Shown here piece after piece: positions 25,280 through 37,309 of a stretch of 64,000 nucleotides of DNA (position 1 is the first letter of the stretch; the number at the start of each line of letters is the position of its first letter). The stretch covers positions 37,501 through 101,500 of the forward strand of contig JAODUO010001229.1 of the NCBI GenBank assembly GCA_025642075.2, given 5' to 3'. The translations under genes and the position numbers were made by a program. Source of the DNA: Ridgeia piscesae (taxonomy: Eukaryota > Annelida > Polychaeta > Sabellida > Siboglinidae). The notes under the pieces were generated by a model. The model was not told the DNA's origin. It saw only the letters and a list, made by a program, of their open reading frames with translations, and made no database searches.

Positions 25280-27852
25280 AATAGTCTCTGGCTCTCCATG
25301 AAGGGTGCAGATACATTGTAACCAACTCAACAATACTCTAGTCTCTGTCTCTCCATGAATGGTGCAGATAAATTGTAACCAGGTCAACAATACTCTAGTC
25401 TCTGTCTGTCCATGAATGGTGCAGATAAATTGTAACCAACTCAACAATACTCTAGTCTCTGTCTATCCACGAATGGTGCAGATACAATGTAACCAGCTCA
25501 AAAATACTCTAGTCTCTGTCTATCCACGAATGGTGCAGATACAATGTAACCAGCTCAACAATACTCTAGTCTCTGTCTGTCCATGAATGGTGCGGATACA
25601 TTGTAACCAACTCAACAATACTCTAGTCTCTGTTTATCCATGAATGGTGCAGATACATTATAACCAACTCAACAATACTCTAGTCTCTGTCTATCCATGA
25701 ATGGTGCAGATACATTGTAACCAACTCAATAATACTCTAAGTCTCTGTCTATCCATGAATGGTGCAGATACAATGTAACCAACTCAACAATACTCTAGTC
25801 TCTGTCTATCCATGAATGGTGCAGATACATTGTAACCAACTCAATAATACTCTAAGTCTCTGTCTATCCATGAATGGTGCAGATACAATGTAACCAACTC
25901 AATAATACTCTAGACTATCCATGAATGGTACAGATACAATGTAACCAACTCAATAATACTCTAGTCTCTGTCTATCCATGAATGGTGCAGATACAATGTA
26001 ACCAACTCAATAATACTCTAAGTCTCTGTCTATCCATGAATGGTGCAGATACAATGTAACCAACTCAATAATACTCTAAGTCTCTGTCTATCCATGAATG
26101 GTGCGGATACATTGTAGCCAACTCAACAACACTCTAGACTCTGTCTATCCATGAATGGTGCGGATACATTGCAACCAACTCAACAATACTCTAGTCTCTG
26201 TCTATACAATTGAATGGTGCAGATACATTATAACCAACTCAGCAATACTCTAGTCTATGTCTATCAATGAATGGTGCAGATATATTGTAACCAACTCAAC
26301 AATACTCTAGTCTCTGTCTATCCATGAATGGTGCAGATACATTGTAACCAACTCAACAATACTCTAGTCTATGTCTATCAATGAATGGTGCAGATATATT
26401 GTAACCAACTCAACAATACTCTAGTCTCTGTCTATCCATGAATGGTGCAGATACATTGTAACCAACTCAACAATACTCTAGTCTCTGTCTATCCATGAAT
26501 GGTGCAGATACAATGTAACCAACTCAACAAATACTCTAGTCCCTGTCTATCCATGAATGGTGCAGATACAATGTAACCAACTCAACAATACTCTAGTCCC
26601 TGTCTATCCATGAATGGTGCAGATACAATGTAACCAACTCAACAATACTCTAGTCTCTGTCTATCCATGAATGGTGCAGATACAATGTAACCAACTCAAC
26701 GATACTCTAGTCTCTGTCTATCCATGAATGGTGCAGATACAATGTAACCAACTCAACGATACTCTAGTCTCTGTCTATCCATGAATGGTGCAGATACAAT
26801 GTAACCAACTCAACGATACTCTAGTCTCTGTCTATCCATGAATGGTGCAGATACAATGTAACCAACTCAACGATACTCTAGTCTCTGTCTATCCATGAAT
26901 GGTGCAGATACAATGTAACCAACTCAACGATACTCTAGTCTCTGTCTATCCATGAATGGTGCAGATACAATGTAACCAACTCAACGATACTCTAGTCTCT
27001 GTCTATCCATGAATGGTGCAGATACATTGTAACCAACTCAACGATACTCTAGTCTCTGTCTATCCATGAATGGTGCAGATACAATGTAACCAACTCAACG
27101 ATACTCTAGTCTCTGTCTATCCACGAATGGTGCAGATACAATGTAACCAACTCAACGATACTCTAGTCTCTGTCTATCCACGAATGGTGCAGATACAATG
27201 TAACCAACTCAACGATACTCTAGTCTCTTGTCTATTCACGAATGGTGCAGATACAATGTAACCAACTCAACGATACTCTAGTCTCTGTCTATGCACGAAT
27301 GGTGCAGATACAATGTAACCAACTCAACGATACTCTAGTCTCTGTCTATCCACGAATGGTGCAGATACAATGTAACCAACTCAACGATACTCTAGTCTCT
27401 GTCTATCCATGAATGGTGCAGATACAATGTAACCAACTCAACGATACTCTAGTCTCTGTCTATCCACGAATGGTGCAGATACAATGTAACCAACTCAACG
27501 ATACTCTAGTCTCTGTCTATCCACAAATGGTGCAGATACAATGTAACCAACTCAACGATACTCTAGTCTCTGTCTATCCACAAATGGTGCAGATACAATG
27601 TAACCAACTCAACAATACTCTAGTCTCTGTCTATCCATGAATGGTGCAGATACAATGTAACCAACTCAACAATACTCTAGTCTCTGTCTATCCACAAATG
27701 GTGCAGATACAATGTAACCAACTCAACAATACTCTAGTCTCTGTCTATCCATGAATGGTGCAGATACAATGTAACCAACTCAACAATACTCTAGTCTCTG
27801 TCTATCCACAAATGGTGCAGATACAATGTAACCAACTCAACAATACTCTAGG
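25280..27852. repeat. 57-bp minisatellite, about 45 copies
   Basis: The unit starts CTAGTCTCTGTCTATCCATG and continues with AATGGTGCAGATACAATGTA and ACCAACTCAACAATACT. Left copies are more varied (56-59 bp); copies from about 26700 to 27600 share the variant AACGATACT and are nearly identical. The right end alternates CCATGAATGG and CCACAAATGG, a 114-bp dimer. Since 57 is 19 codons, an open frame repeating MVQIQCNQLNDTLVSVYP arises; I do not regard it as a gene. Confidence 0.97.
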
Positions 27853-28371
27853 CACACTATGTGACTAATATGTTTGCATCAGCTGTAATTCCATAAAACA
27901 AAACCAGCTGCAGGACAAAAATGGCCACGCCACACATCACAAGTGTATCACCATCTCTCTGATCACGGAGATGACTGTCACCATGGTGACCAGAATAAAT
28001 TATCGTTGAAACGATAACCGGAGGACATCTCCGTCATAAGAGCAGTGTTTGTCTAGGTTGTCCTAGTGGTATGTCGGAAACATCATCTGATTTTACAGGC
28101 GCAATCAGGAATGGCATCTAATCACACCAGCTGCTTGACATCAATTAGGACAATTGTTAACATAATTTGGACACTTGAGATGATCATTAGCATTGTAAAA
28201 ATAACTTCACCTCATATCGCAAGCGATTGCCGGCTGCAGTCGACTATGATGTAAGAAAATATTGCCCTTAAGAGCAGGTTAAGCACTTTTTGAAGTAGGG
28301 TAAATGTGCAGTGGTGTCCAAGCAATCAGATGTTCTCCTGCTGTGTCTGTCTTGGCTGGTCCTGCACTGAG

Positions 28372-28440
28372 GGTGGTGGAGTGATTCTGTGATAGAATGC
28401 AGGACTGTCGATCAAGATGGCTAGTTCAATTAATTTAAAT
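28372..28440 (+). mobile_element. tRNA-like SINE segment
   Basis: GGTGGTGGAGTGATTCTGTG is followed about 35 bp later by a box-B-like TAGTTCAATT. Similarity is moderate and the cloverleaf is incomplete. Confidence 0.3.
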
Positions 28441-28496
28441 TTAATTGATAGCTTCTACATTTCATATTAACTCCCTATCTCCGCCCGTCCACCCGC

Positions 28497-28678
28497 CCGC
28501 CCGCCTCTGTCTCTGCCTCCTCTGCCTCTGCCTCTGCCTCTGCCTCTGCCTCTGCCCCTGCCCCTGCCCCTGCCCCTGCCCTGCCCTGCCCGTGCCCGTG
28601 CCCGTGCCCCGTGCCCCTGCCCCTGCCCCTGCCCCTGCCCCTGCCCCTGCCCCTGCCCCTGCCTGCCTGCCTGGCTGC

Positions 28679-28749
<71 letters not shown>

Positions 28750-28765
28750 TCTCCATCCCTTCCTA
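28497..28765. repeat. Compound TGCCYC and GGCT repeats
   Basis: (TGCCTC)n and (TGCCCC)n from about 28508 to 28662 pass into (GGCT)n at about 28670-28750. The boundary TGCCTGCC looks like a step in which one unit seeded the next. Confidence 0.95.
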
Positions 28766-31600
28766 CCTCCCTCCCTCCACCTGTGGGGTTGTGAGACTTG
28801 TAAACAGTCTAACAATTAACAGACTGTTTGGTTAAGTAATTAACTGGTTAAAATGTAATCCCAAGAGAGCCTTGTCCTACTCCTCCCTGGATCTGTTATT
28901 TTAGCTTAAGTAATTGAAGTGGATTAATTCATTAAAGTAATTGTAACGTAAGAATGCATTTAATTAGAAATTAATTAAGGGTTCTGCAGTCCTAGTTAAA
29001 CAGGGAAATGCTTGACAACATTAAATCTATGTTAGCTCTGTATGATAATACATAATATAGATAAATCTCTTGATATTTTAGTGAAGGGTTAATGTTATAT
29101 AATTATAATGAAAATATAATTTGACTTGACATTGCTAATTTTGTTAATTATGATTAATCCCATTGTTACATGTAGCATTGGTAAATTAATGTTGAAGTTG
29201 ACAAGATTTAGGGTACAACATTTTTAAGGCACAACACCTAGACCAGTTGGCAAAGGTCACATTGCGTAATGTGTAGAGTTGCAATCTTGGAGGCTTGACC
29301 ATTTTTGGGTGCATTTTACATCACAGGCTGTTGTATCTTTATAGGCATTTTATCTGCTGCTGAATTTCTGTGATTTGAGTACCACTTTAACATTTTATCC
29401 AGGCAACATCCGACACTGAATTCGACAGTCATAAATTGGGTGGTTATGTGGCTTTTTCTGTCACTTACACTGCCGTGTCACATCCTGTTTAGCGATGCTT
29501 GTTTTTTATGGTCATATTCTCGCAGAATGGAGGTGGAAGTCAGCCCATAAATCATTAGCGATAGAACCATGTTAGTGTGATGCGATTAATTATAATTACA
29601 TATGAAGTTCATGTACAAGTAGGCAGAGTTATTGATGCGAGACGCGGCAATGTTCTCGTGACCTTTACGCAGATGATTGTGCCCAAGCCGAGACGATTTT
29701 GGATGTTTTTTCCGCATTTTAAAAGAGAAGTGGTTCTGGAAGTTTGTCACCGTGCTGTGATGCATGAGTTGTGTTACTGCACAGCAGGTGAGTTTTTCAG
29801 AAATATTGTCAGTAGGTGATTGACTTCGTCTTGTTGTGACAAAGGCAATAACACTGTGTATTTATACATGCACACATTCACACAGCTTGCATGAAACGCC
29901 ATGAATGCATGTTGTCATTCATGTTGTCATTCATACATTCAACGTATGCATGTCATCATCATGCATGCTTGCAGTGATCGGAAAATAAGGGAGGGAGGGG
30001 GAAGGAGGGAGGGGGTGGGAAGGGAGGGAGAGGGAGTGGGAGAGGGAGAGGGGGGGCTACCACCACTCTGTGCACTATATACATGCATGTGGACGTTTAC
30101 TCCCTGTGGCTCATTAAACAGATCGAAGGGACCAATGGATTTTAGTGTCTCTTCCAAATGACACAGACAATGTTTCATCTCTGTACATGAGTGCTTGGTG
30201 ATTCATACATTCACTCCTTGTGGGGGATCTTTCATTTTGCCTGGCAAAGGGACCAGACAGAAGGGACCAACTGGTTTATTCTGAATGACATAGGCAATAT
30301 GTAGTGAACGAAATTGCATACGTTTAGAAACAACGGAAGATAGAAAACGGAAGATAGAATCGAACCACAATCCCCTCGATCGAGTGTTCTACAATCTACC
30401 GTCCAACCACCCCACACTTCCTGGTGTAGTCATCACATGACCAGTCCACTTTCATCTCTCGAGTGGTCAATCATTCATTTGATAGTGATGTAAACCGTTG
30501 TGTAGGTTGGCAGAAGTTACGTGCCGAGCCGGTCTACGCAACAGTTTCTGAATAAAACATGTTTAATCACAGTCACAATCTGCTCCCATGCCACTACATC
30601 AGAAATACGGGAGCAGTCATTAATTATGTATTGCAGGTTCGCCCTCTGCCTTGGGAACTTTAACCACGCCCGCCCAATTTAATTGCAGCTTCATGTGTGT
30701 TTTGATGATGTCTGAAGGGTTCACTTCACTGCCCACTTGTGATTGCCTCATAATTATACACAACTTCAGCCGGCAAGTGAAGTTTCAAATTAATTATGTT
30801 GCATGTAACTTAAAGCAAGGATTTTAATAGTAAAGCGGGTTGAGAGTATATATTGGTTTAATTGTATTGCAAACTCTCACTTAGATGACGGTCATGTCTT
30901 CACAGTTACACTTGAGTTTAGATCTAAATGTTTGCAAACACAAACAAATAAGTACCCGATAGTCACACATTTAGTGTTTTTGGTTTTCTGTAAAAACTTA
31001 GCCTTGTTTTTCATGTGTGTTTTGAAATAAATTGATTGATCATTGAGCCCTTTTATAGACATCTTCACTCAGAGCAAATTTGAACATTGACAAAAACAGA
31101 CCTGATTCAGGAAGCATTTTAATTGTGAGTGGAATTTTACATAGAAAAATCATTCATGATGAAGATAATTTCCTTATAACCCTGTGCCTAATTGTCGCCC
31201 AAATCACATTTTATGTTACTATCCGATAACATATCTTCATTAAATCAATACATCGCTGCATAATAATTTTTTCTTCCCCTAAAGATATATGTTATGGCAA
31301 CATGAAGCTTTGATGACCCTAATAAATCTATCGACATGAGAATTTACACGCCTGAAGGCTCGACGCGGTTGAGCGATTACTTCCTCTGTCTGAGAGGCCT
31401 GAACCAGGAACCAACGGGACGCTTCAGAATGGCACTAGACTTAATTTGATGTATCAAAATGCATAATGAATGTATCGTGTGACTACAAGGCGATAAATAA
31501 TTTCAAGGAGCATATTTGTCAATTTTATTGTACAGAGAAGTGACAGATTGAGAAAGCTGTCAGGGCAGGGAATTCAGGCAACCTGCTAGTGCACACTGTG
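28766..31600. other. Non-coding stretch with SINE-like segments
   Basis: AT-rich sequence with a G-rich GGGAGG patch (29986-30055). Related minus-strand SINE-like bodies sharing AGGGACCAA lie at about 30090-30180 and 30205-30420. No gene was recognised. Confidence 0.4.
30205..30417 (-). mobile_element. tRNA-derived SINE
   Basis: On the minus strand the head reads GTGGGGTGGTTGGACGGTAG and ends with box B GGTTCGATTC (30357-30366). The body towards 30205 shares AGGGACCAA and neighbouring words with segments at 30090-30180 and 31775-31900. Head plus shared body is the structure of a SINE. Confidence 0.55.
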
Positions 31601-31774
31601 GCCAGTAGAGGGGGCTGTTGTCAATTTTGTTCACTTCCTGTCGAGAATGCAGATATTCCCGCTGATGATCATAATAGAGCAGTGTTGTTCGTGGAAGATT
31701 CCAGCTGGGACGTTGTGTTGTCATGGATTTGTTGATTTCAGAGTTGTTCTTCCCTATGGTCAGAGAGTCCCCTA

Positions 31775-31962
31775 CACATTGTTCTTACCCACTTTGTGGG
31801 ATCTTACACTTCCCAGACATATGTATCAGACACAAGGGACCAACAGTTTGTAACGTCATTTCTTAAAGACACAAGCTGTGTATAAAAATGGCGGTCGGAA
31901 CCTGGATTGTTTTGTTGAGATTCCAGCACGTACTCTAACCTTTTCACCACCACATCTGTTTT
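31775..31962 (-). mobile_element. tRNA-derived SINE, second copy of the same family
   Basis: The minus-strand head GTGGTGGTGAAAAGGTTAGA leads to a box-B-like GGTTCCGACC (31893-31902), followed by a body with AGGGACCAACAG and the reverse of TTGTGGGATCTT. It is diverged from the copy at 30.2-30.4 kb. Confidence 0.5.
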
Positions 31963-32385
31963 ACCTGGCATTACTTCTCTCACTTCAGTAATCAGCAGCA
32001 ACAGGAAGTCTACTGAAACACACCATGACTTCTCATTTCCAATTAACGGACGTCAGAAAGAATGTAGTTATTGATGGAAGCATTTCAAATGCCACTAACA
32101 TCAACAATACCGATAATCACTCAGCACCATTGAACATATTTTAAGTAACTTACTACCTCTTACGTAAACTCAACAACGTGTGGTCGCAATAAATCAATCC
32201 TATCTTGTCTAATGTAAGTCGAAGGCTAAAAGTTACCGGCTTTGTCTGTGCTGCTGAAACGTACGGAGAAATGTCAATACGCCTTGAATATGGTTACTAA
32301 CCGTGCTGGTCGTTATTGACTGCACCGAGTGGTACTGAGTGCATTGACTGGTTAGAGGGCATGCAGACTGTGTTCACGCCGGCAG

Positions 32386-33074
32386 ATTACCTTGTAATAA
32401 GCTTAGCATGGTGGCAGATTTGTGCTATGGTTTGTGCAGGAAACGGCAGCGTGATTAATTGCTGTTTACGTAAAGTTCGACTCAGAAATGGAGTTCTTCA
32501 GAACTGTACGTGAGATTCCTCCACAGCAGGTAAGCCTAGTTTTGGTCATCGGGTGTTCAGGAATTTAGAGCAGAGATGTTTGTTGTGGTCGCAACAAGTT
32601 ATGTGTGTTATTGTTTGACGGAAACATAAATTGAATTGAATTGAATTGTGACTGCCTCAGACTGCGGGACTTGAAGAGTCTTTGTATAACAATTTGTGGT
32701 TTAGAACATATCGAGTATGTCTCCTGGCATATTACCTTGTAATAAGCTTAGCATGGTGGCAGATTTGCGCTATGGTTTGTGCAGGAAACGGCAGTGTGAT
32801 TAATTGCTGTTTACGTAAAGTTCGGCTCAGAAATGGAGTTCTTCAGAACTGTATGCGAGATTCTCCACAGCAGGTAAGCCTAATTTTGGTCATCGGGTGT
32901 TCAGGAATTTAGAGCGGAGATGTTTGTTGTGGTCGCGACAAGTTATGTGTGCTATTGTTTGACGGAAACGTAAATTGAATTGAATTGAATTGTGACTGCC
33001 TCAGACTGCCGGACTTCAAGAGTCTTTGTATAACAATTTGTGGTTTAGAACATATCGAGTATGTCTCCTGGCAT
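32386..33074. repeat. 345-bp tandem duplication
   Basis: Copy 1 (32386-32730) and copy 2 (32731-33074) are nearly identical, from ATTACCTTGTAATAAGC to ATGTCTCCTGGCAT. Each contains an ATTGA run near its end and a splice-donor-like CAGGTAAG. Each also has a short open frame with MVCAGNGSVINCCLRK that I do not recognise. Confidence 0.95.
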
Positions 33075-33149
33075 TAACACCAGATAGAATGGGCCTGGGT
33101 GTTAAGGGTCTTGGGAGAGAAAAAGAAGCGTGATCGAAATTATCCAAGT

Positions 33150-33236
33150 TTTGAAATGGCTGGAAGTGGATTTGAACCGGGATTCTCTTGAGACGCAGTC
33201 TGGTGTTCTAACCATTCATCTACAGTGCATTGCGGT
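33150..33236 (-). mobile_element. tRNA-like SINE head
   Basis: On the minus strand it reads GCACTGTAGATGAATGGTTA, then box B GGTTCAAATCC (33168-33178). The length between the boxes fits a tRNA, but the stems do not pair well, so a SINE or pseudo-tRNA is likelier than a functional tRNA. Confidence 0.5.
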
Positions 33237-33590
33237 GGTCTGTTGTGTCTATCACGATATTCATAAGAAGGTGTCGTCTCTGATTGTGCCGTTCTCTGTA
33301 TCTGTGACGATGTGGGTGGCCTGTGTGACAGACCATTGTCAGCATTTGTAACAATGTTAATAATTACTCACCTTATCACTGCAGTGAGATAGTTTGCTAT
33401 CAGTATTGTGTGTCACCAGCAGTCATGGGTGTGGTCCTGGAGGCGTCCAGACGTGGGGGTGTGCAGAAGTGCCTGGTGCGGCTATTTTTAGTTACATATA
33501 TTTTGCAGATCCACTGTGTTTGTTTGCGTATGTGTGTGTAGGCATACACATTTCTCTGTTTTTGCCTCTGGGTGTGCAACCGGGCCTTAT

Positions 33591-33968
33591 GTTTGGCTTC
33601 AAGGAGTGCACTCTTATGTTTGGCTTCAAGTGATGCACTCTTGTGTTTGGCTTCAAGGGGTCCACTCTTGTGTTTGGCTTCAAAGGGTGCACTGTTGTGT
33701 TTGGCTTCAAGGGGTCCACTCTTGTGTTTGGCTTCAAAGGGTGCACTCTTGTGTTTGGCTTCAAGGAGTGCACTCTTGTGTTTGGCTTCAAGTGATGCAC
33801 TCTTGTGTTTGGCTTCAAGGGGTCCACTCTTGTGTTTGGCTTCAAAGGGTGCACTGTTGTGTTTGGCTTCAAGGGGTCCACTCTTGTGTTTGGCTTCAAA
33901 GGGTGCACTGTTGTGTTTGGCTTCAAGGAGTGCACTCGTGTGTTTGGCTTCAAGGTGTGCACTCTTGG
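33591..33968. repeat. 27-bp minisatellite, 14 copies, with six-unit higher order
   Basis: Each unit starts GTTTGGCTTCAA. The variants run A-B-C-D-C-D, repeat in the same order, then two further units, giving a 162-bp higher-order period. Nine-codon frames stay open on both strands (VFGFKGCTL-like and LKPNTRVHP-like), as expected for a 27-bp repeat. Confidence 0.97.
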
Positions 33969-36700
33969 GAGAAAAGCATTTGGGAGAAAAACAAACTTAG
34001 CAGAGCCCTGAAACACCGCTGTTAAATGCTGATGATGACATCTAGTTGTAGACCTACTAAATGGTGCAACTCATTTACCTTTAGCCAAACCTGGAAGCCA
34101 GTGCATCATCTTCATCGTTCTTGCTTGTGTGGTTGATTGTGGCACTGTTACACAATAATTTGCTAACTTTAATTAGTGATTATTTCATCGCCCTCTGTCT
34201 TTTGGTCAGACGGAAGAGTAAACAAAGTTTAATTGTCTGCTCGGGCCTTCGAGGAACTGATCAATAATAACATGACCTATTTCATTAGCACTGACCACAA
34301 CTGTAAACCACAACATTATCATAAAATGTAATTGGAAATGTATTGAACTCGACAGGTTACCAAGGTTGCAAGTTACCAAGTACACATTACCAATATAGCA
34401 TCAGGCTGTAATATTGCAAGGCCAACTGAATTTGGTATTGTCAGCCTTCCGTTAAGAAAATCGTATAGTAATTATGAACAAGCATAAGACAGTATTTCCT
34501 AAGTTATTTGCATAGTCACTTGCCATAGATGGGGTTTATGCAGCATATGGTAATGTTGTTCAACGTTAAATATTCTTGTTCCTCATCTGCTATTAAACAT
34601 GTTTTGCAATACACAACTTAATCTCAGAAGCCTGCCAAATGTGTGGCTTAAAATCAGAACTACACAGCACAGTTTGAACAAGATGAGTACAAAGAAAGGT
34701 CATGCATTGAACACGCTCTAAAAGAGCATTATCTGTCTTTGTAAAAAAAACTGTTAAGTCATCGCAGCACTAAAATTAGTCCCTGTCTTTCATGCAAGCC
34801 TGACCGTTCTCACAGTAAAACACGCTCATAGTTTGTCCTGGGTCGAGAGAACATAATTGGTGGCACTCTGAGTGGCACTTCCAAAGCCATTGAGACGAAC
34901 CCATTAATCAACTATTGGGTTTGAAATTAATGGCTTTGGGCGGGGCAAGGGAATATTAATTTGTGCATGATTATTAACAGGAGATCAAAGGAATTGTTCA
35001 AAAAAGATCAAAGGGACGTATAAACGGTACATCGTGGTGACTTGTTATAATAACAGTCGGCCCTTCCTGTTTTAATCATATTACCTGTGCATAGAGAGTA
35101 GACATACAAATAGGTTTGGCTGGTCAGAGCTTGACTTCACCACAGATAAGAGCACATGATATTGTAGTCGATTCATTTGGTGGTAATTTAGATGTCACGG
35201 CCTGTAAAGACGTGCAACGCTTGACATATTGGGCCTCGGCACAAAACCAGGGCCAGACCAGACACACCTGTAATACAGGTAAGATAAATACAGTTTGCTT
35301 GGCAATAATTCTAATTAAGTATTCATACAGTGTTTTCATGTATTACTAACAGTGGATAACTCAACGGCGAAATGTTCACAGCATTGGACTCTCAAAAAGG
35401 TTCCAGTTTCGAATTGTTTGCTGCCATTTAGAACATTGGACATTAGTTCGGTGACTCTATGTTGCTCCAATTCACTCAGCTGTAGAAATGAGGGACCGAA
35501 ATGAGTACCTGGCTATGGATAATGGTGGACATTTGCAAATTAATAGTCTTGGCACAGTTACTGTATCATGGCAGAATGCATGTAGGAGTCAAAATGGTGT
35601 TTGTTGAACTCATGCTCCAGGTGGTGGAGGTGGATGTCACATGTCACTCGGGAGACAGACACTTGTTTTAGTCCATCCTAGTAACACAGCACACACGCAG
35701 TCAGAGGCAGTGATGTGTCTTGTTGGATATACCCTATGACAATTGTAATAACGTCAGTAATAATCTTTATCAACATCACCCACATTTGTGAATCATACAA
35801 ACCTGTCTGAGAGATCGGACACAGAAGTTCTTGTAGCAATATCACAGTAAGCGACCTCCTGTGTATCATCTCAAGGGTCACTGGGAGCTTTCTCCTTGTA
35901 AACACGCCAGTTTCCTTTGTGTGTGGTTCCTCGTCCTGTTACAAAGGCAGATGTACTTGTCTGATCTATTAAGATGATGTAGCTGCTTCGTGCTGGCAGA
36001 TTTCCAGTTTCACCCCAGCCAGGCACGTCACACCACACACATTCTGGTTCTCCACGTTTTCCTGGTATGTTTAAATTGGTTCATAACTACGCAGGTGAGA
36101 AAAGCACTAACACTAATGCCCAGTTCACCAGTTTCATTTGGTATACATTAAGAGTCCGTGTATAGATCTGAGAGCTACTCACTTGACTTCATGATAAGTG
36201 AGGTGTTTTAACAAGATGTAACAAGATTGCAATCAAGACCAAAGGAACCAACTCAGTGCACAAGTGGACAAGGAAGCAACCGGCTTGTCAACATTCCACC
36301 TGTGTCACAAGACACCTTGTCCTTATCAGACTGGTGCGTAATTGTTATTTTAAAGCTTATTCACACCACTGGTGTTGATTCAGTCTGCAGATAATGTCTT
36401 ACATCGATTGAGTAAGTGTTCAATGGATTGTAAGCAGTTGTCATATTTTTTTCAAGCTGTTGATATGAGACGTCTATGTTTTCAAACAAGAAAGTTTCAC
36501 ATGCAGACATGAATGCAAATTACTGCTACCTCAGTGAATGCAATGCATCTACTTTATAAACATGATTTGATAAACATGAAACAAACATGTATTTTTTTAT
36601 ACTATCATAGTCATACAAGACAAATAAATGACATATTTAATACTATATGATATTTACTGTAAGCTGTTCATTTCAATTTAGTATAACACAAGACAGTGAC
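33969..36700. other. Non-coding stretch, possibly intronic
   Basis: One SINE-like copy at about 35350-35600 is the only recognised element. The open frames are short and domain-free. Confidence 0.4.
35350..35600 (+). mobile_element. tRNA-derived SINE with shared body
   Basis: A tRNA-like head (AACTCAACGGCGAAATGTTC then GTTTCGAATTG) is followed by a body containing TTCACTCAGCTGTA and GAGTACCTGGCTATGGA. The same body words occur at 52284-52345 and 51199-51232, which defines a dispersed family. Confidence 0.55.
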
Positions 36701-36717
36701 AGAAACAAAGTGGTGTT

Positions 36718-37305
36718 ATAAATATAATAATAATATTTATTATTTATAAAGCGCAATATCCAACATGCGCTGTACAATAAAAGATCAAGCTATTCATGAT
36801 GTGTTATAAAATAATAATAATAATAAATACAACTGTAAAAATAACGTTCCGATACAAAATGTAGAAACTTTAAATTATTCATATTAAAACTGTTAATTAA
36901 ACACAAAAAAATAAAGTAGATGAATAAAAAACTAATTAGTACTTTTTTACATGTGAAACATACAAAATGCTTGCATAAAAAATACAGTCAATACATATGT
37001 ATAAAAATAAGATAAGATGAAATATTTAGACCAATGCCCTAAAATGTCATGGAATATTTAAAATATCAGCAGTAATATGCTCTGAAAATGTGCGGTTTTA
37101 GTGCCTTTCTGAACGCCAACAAACTTCCACAGCACCTGATTGCAATGGGCAGTGCATTCCATAAGTGGGGCCCAACCATTATCCAAACTAATTCACAACC
37201 ACTGAAAGCACGATGTTGGTGTGGGAAAGTAAATAGATCATAATCACTACAAGCATTTAATCGGCTGATGACATTGTTACTCTTGTCATAATCGCCTTTT
37301 AACAA
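36718..37305 (-). mobile_element. 3' end of a CR1/L2-like LINE
   Basis: Minus-strand codons from 37305 to 37066 include GPHLWNALPIAIRCCGSLLA and FRKALKPHIF, matching the common C-terminal pattern G-LWN-LP-IR-FK-LK-hlF of CR1/L2/Jockey-type proteins. Downstream on the same strand lies a GCGCTTTATAAATAATAAA tail with TTA repeats, a typical 3' end. The copy is 5'-truncated. Confidence 0.75.
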
Positions 37306-37309
37306 GACA

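Noticed and set aside
27070..27640. Protein made of repeated MVQIQCNQLNDTLVSVYP
   Set aside because: It arises only because 57 is divisible by three; units with indels break it and there is no start, splice or domain evidence.
25280..27852. CRISPR-like array
   Set aside because: The 57-bp units are contiguous with no unique spacers, and the genome is eukaryotic. The same holds for the 22-, 27- and 47-bp arrays.
33168..33229. Functional tRNA gene
   Set aside because: Box A and box B are present but stems do not pair into a cloverleaf and the segment resembles SINE heads.
33492..34025. Long open frames on both strands across the 27-bp repeat
   Set aside because: Both strands stay open because the unit is 27 bp; the peptides are simple repeats without known domains.
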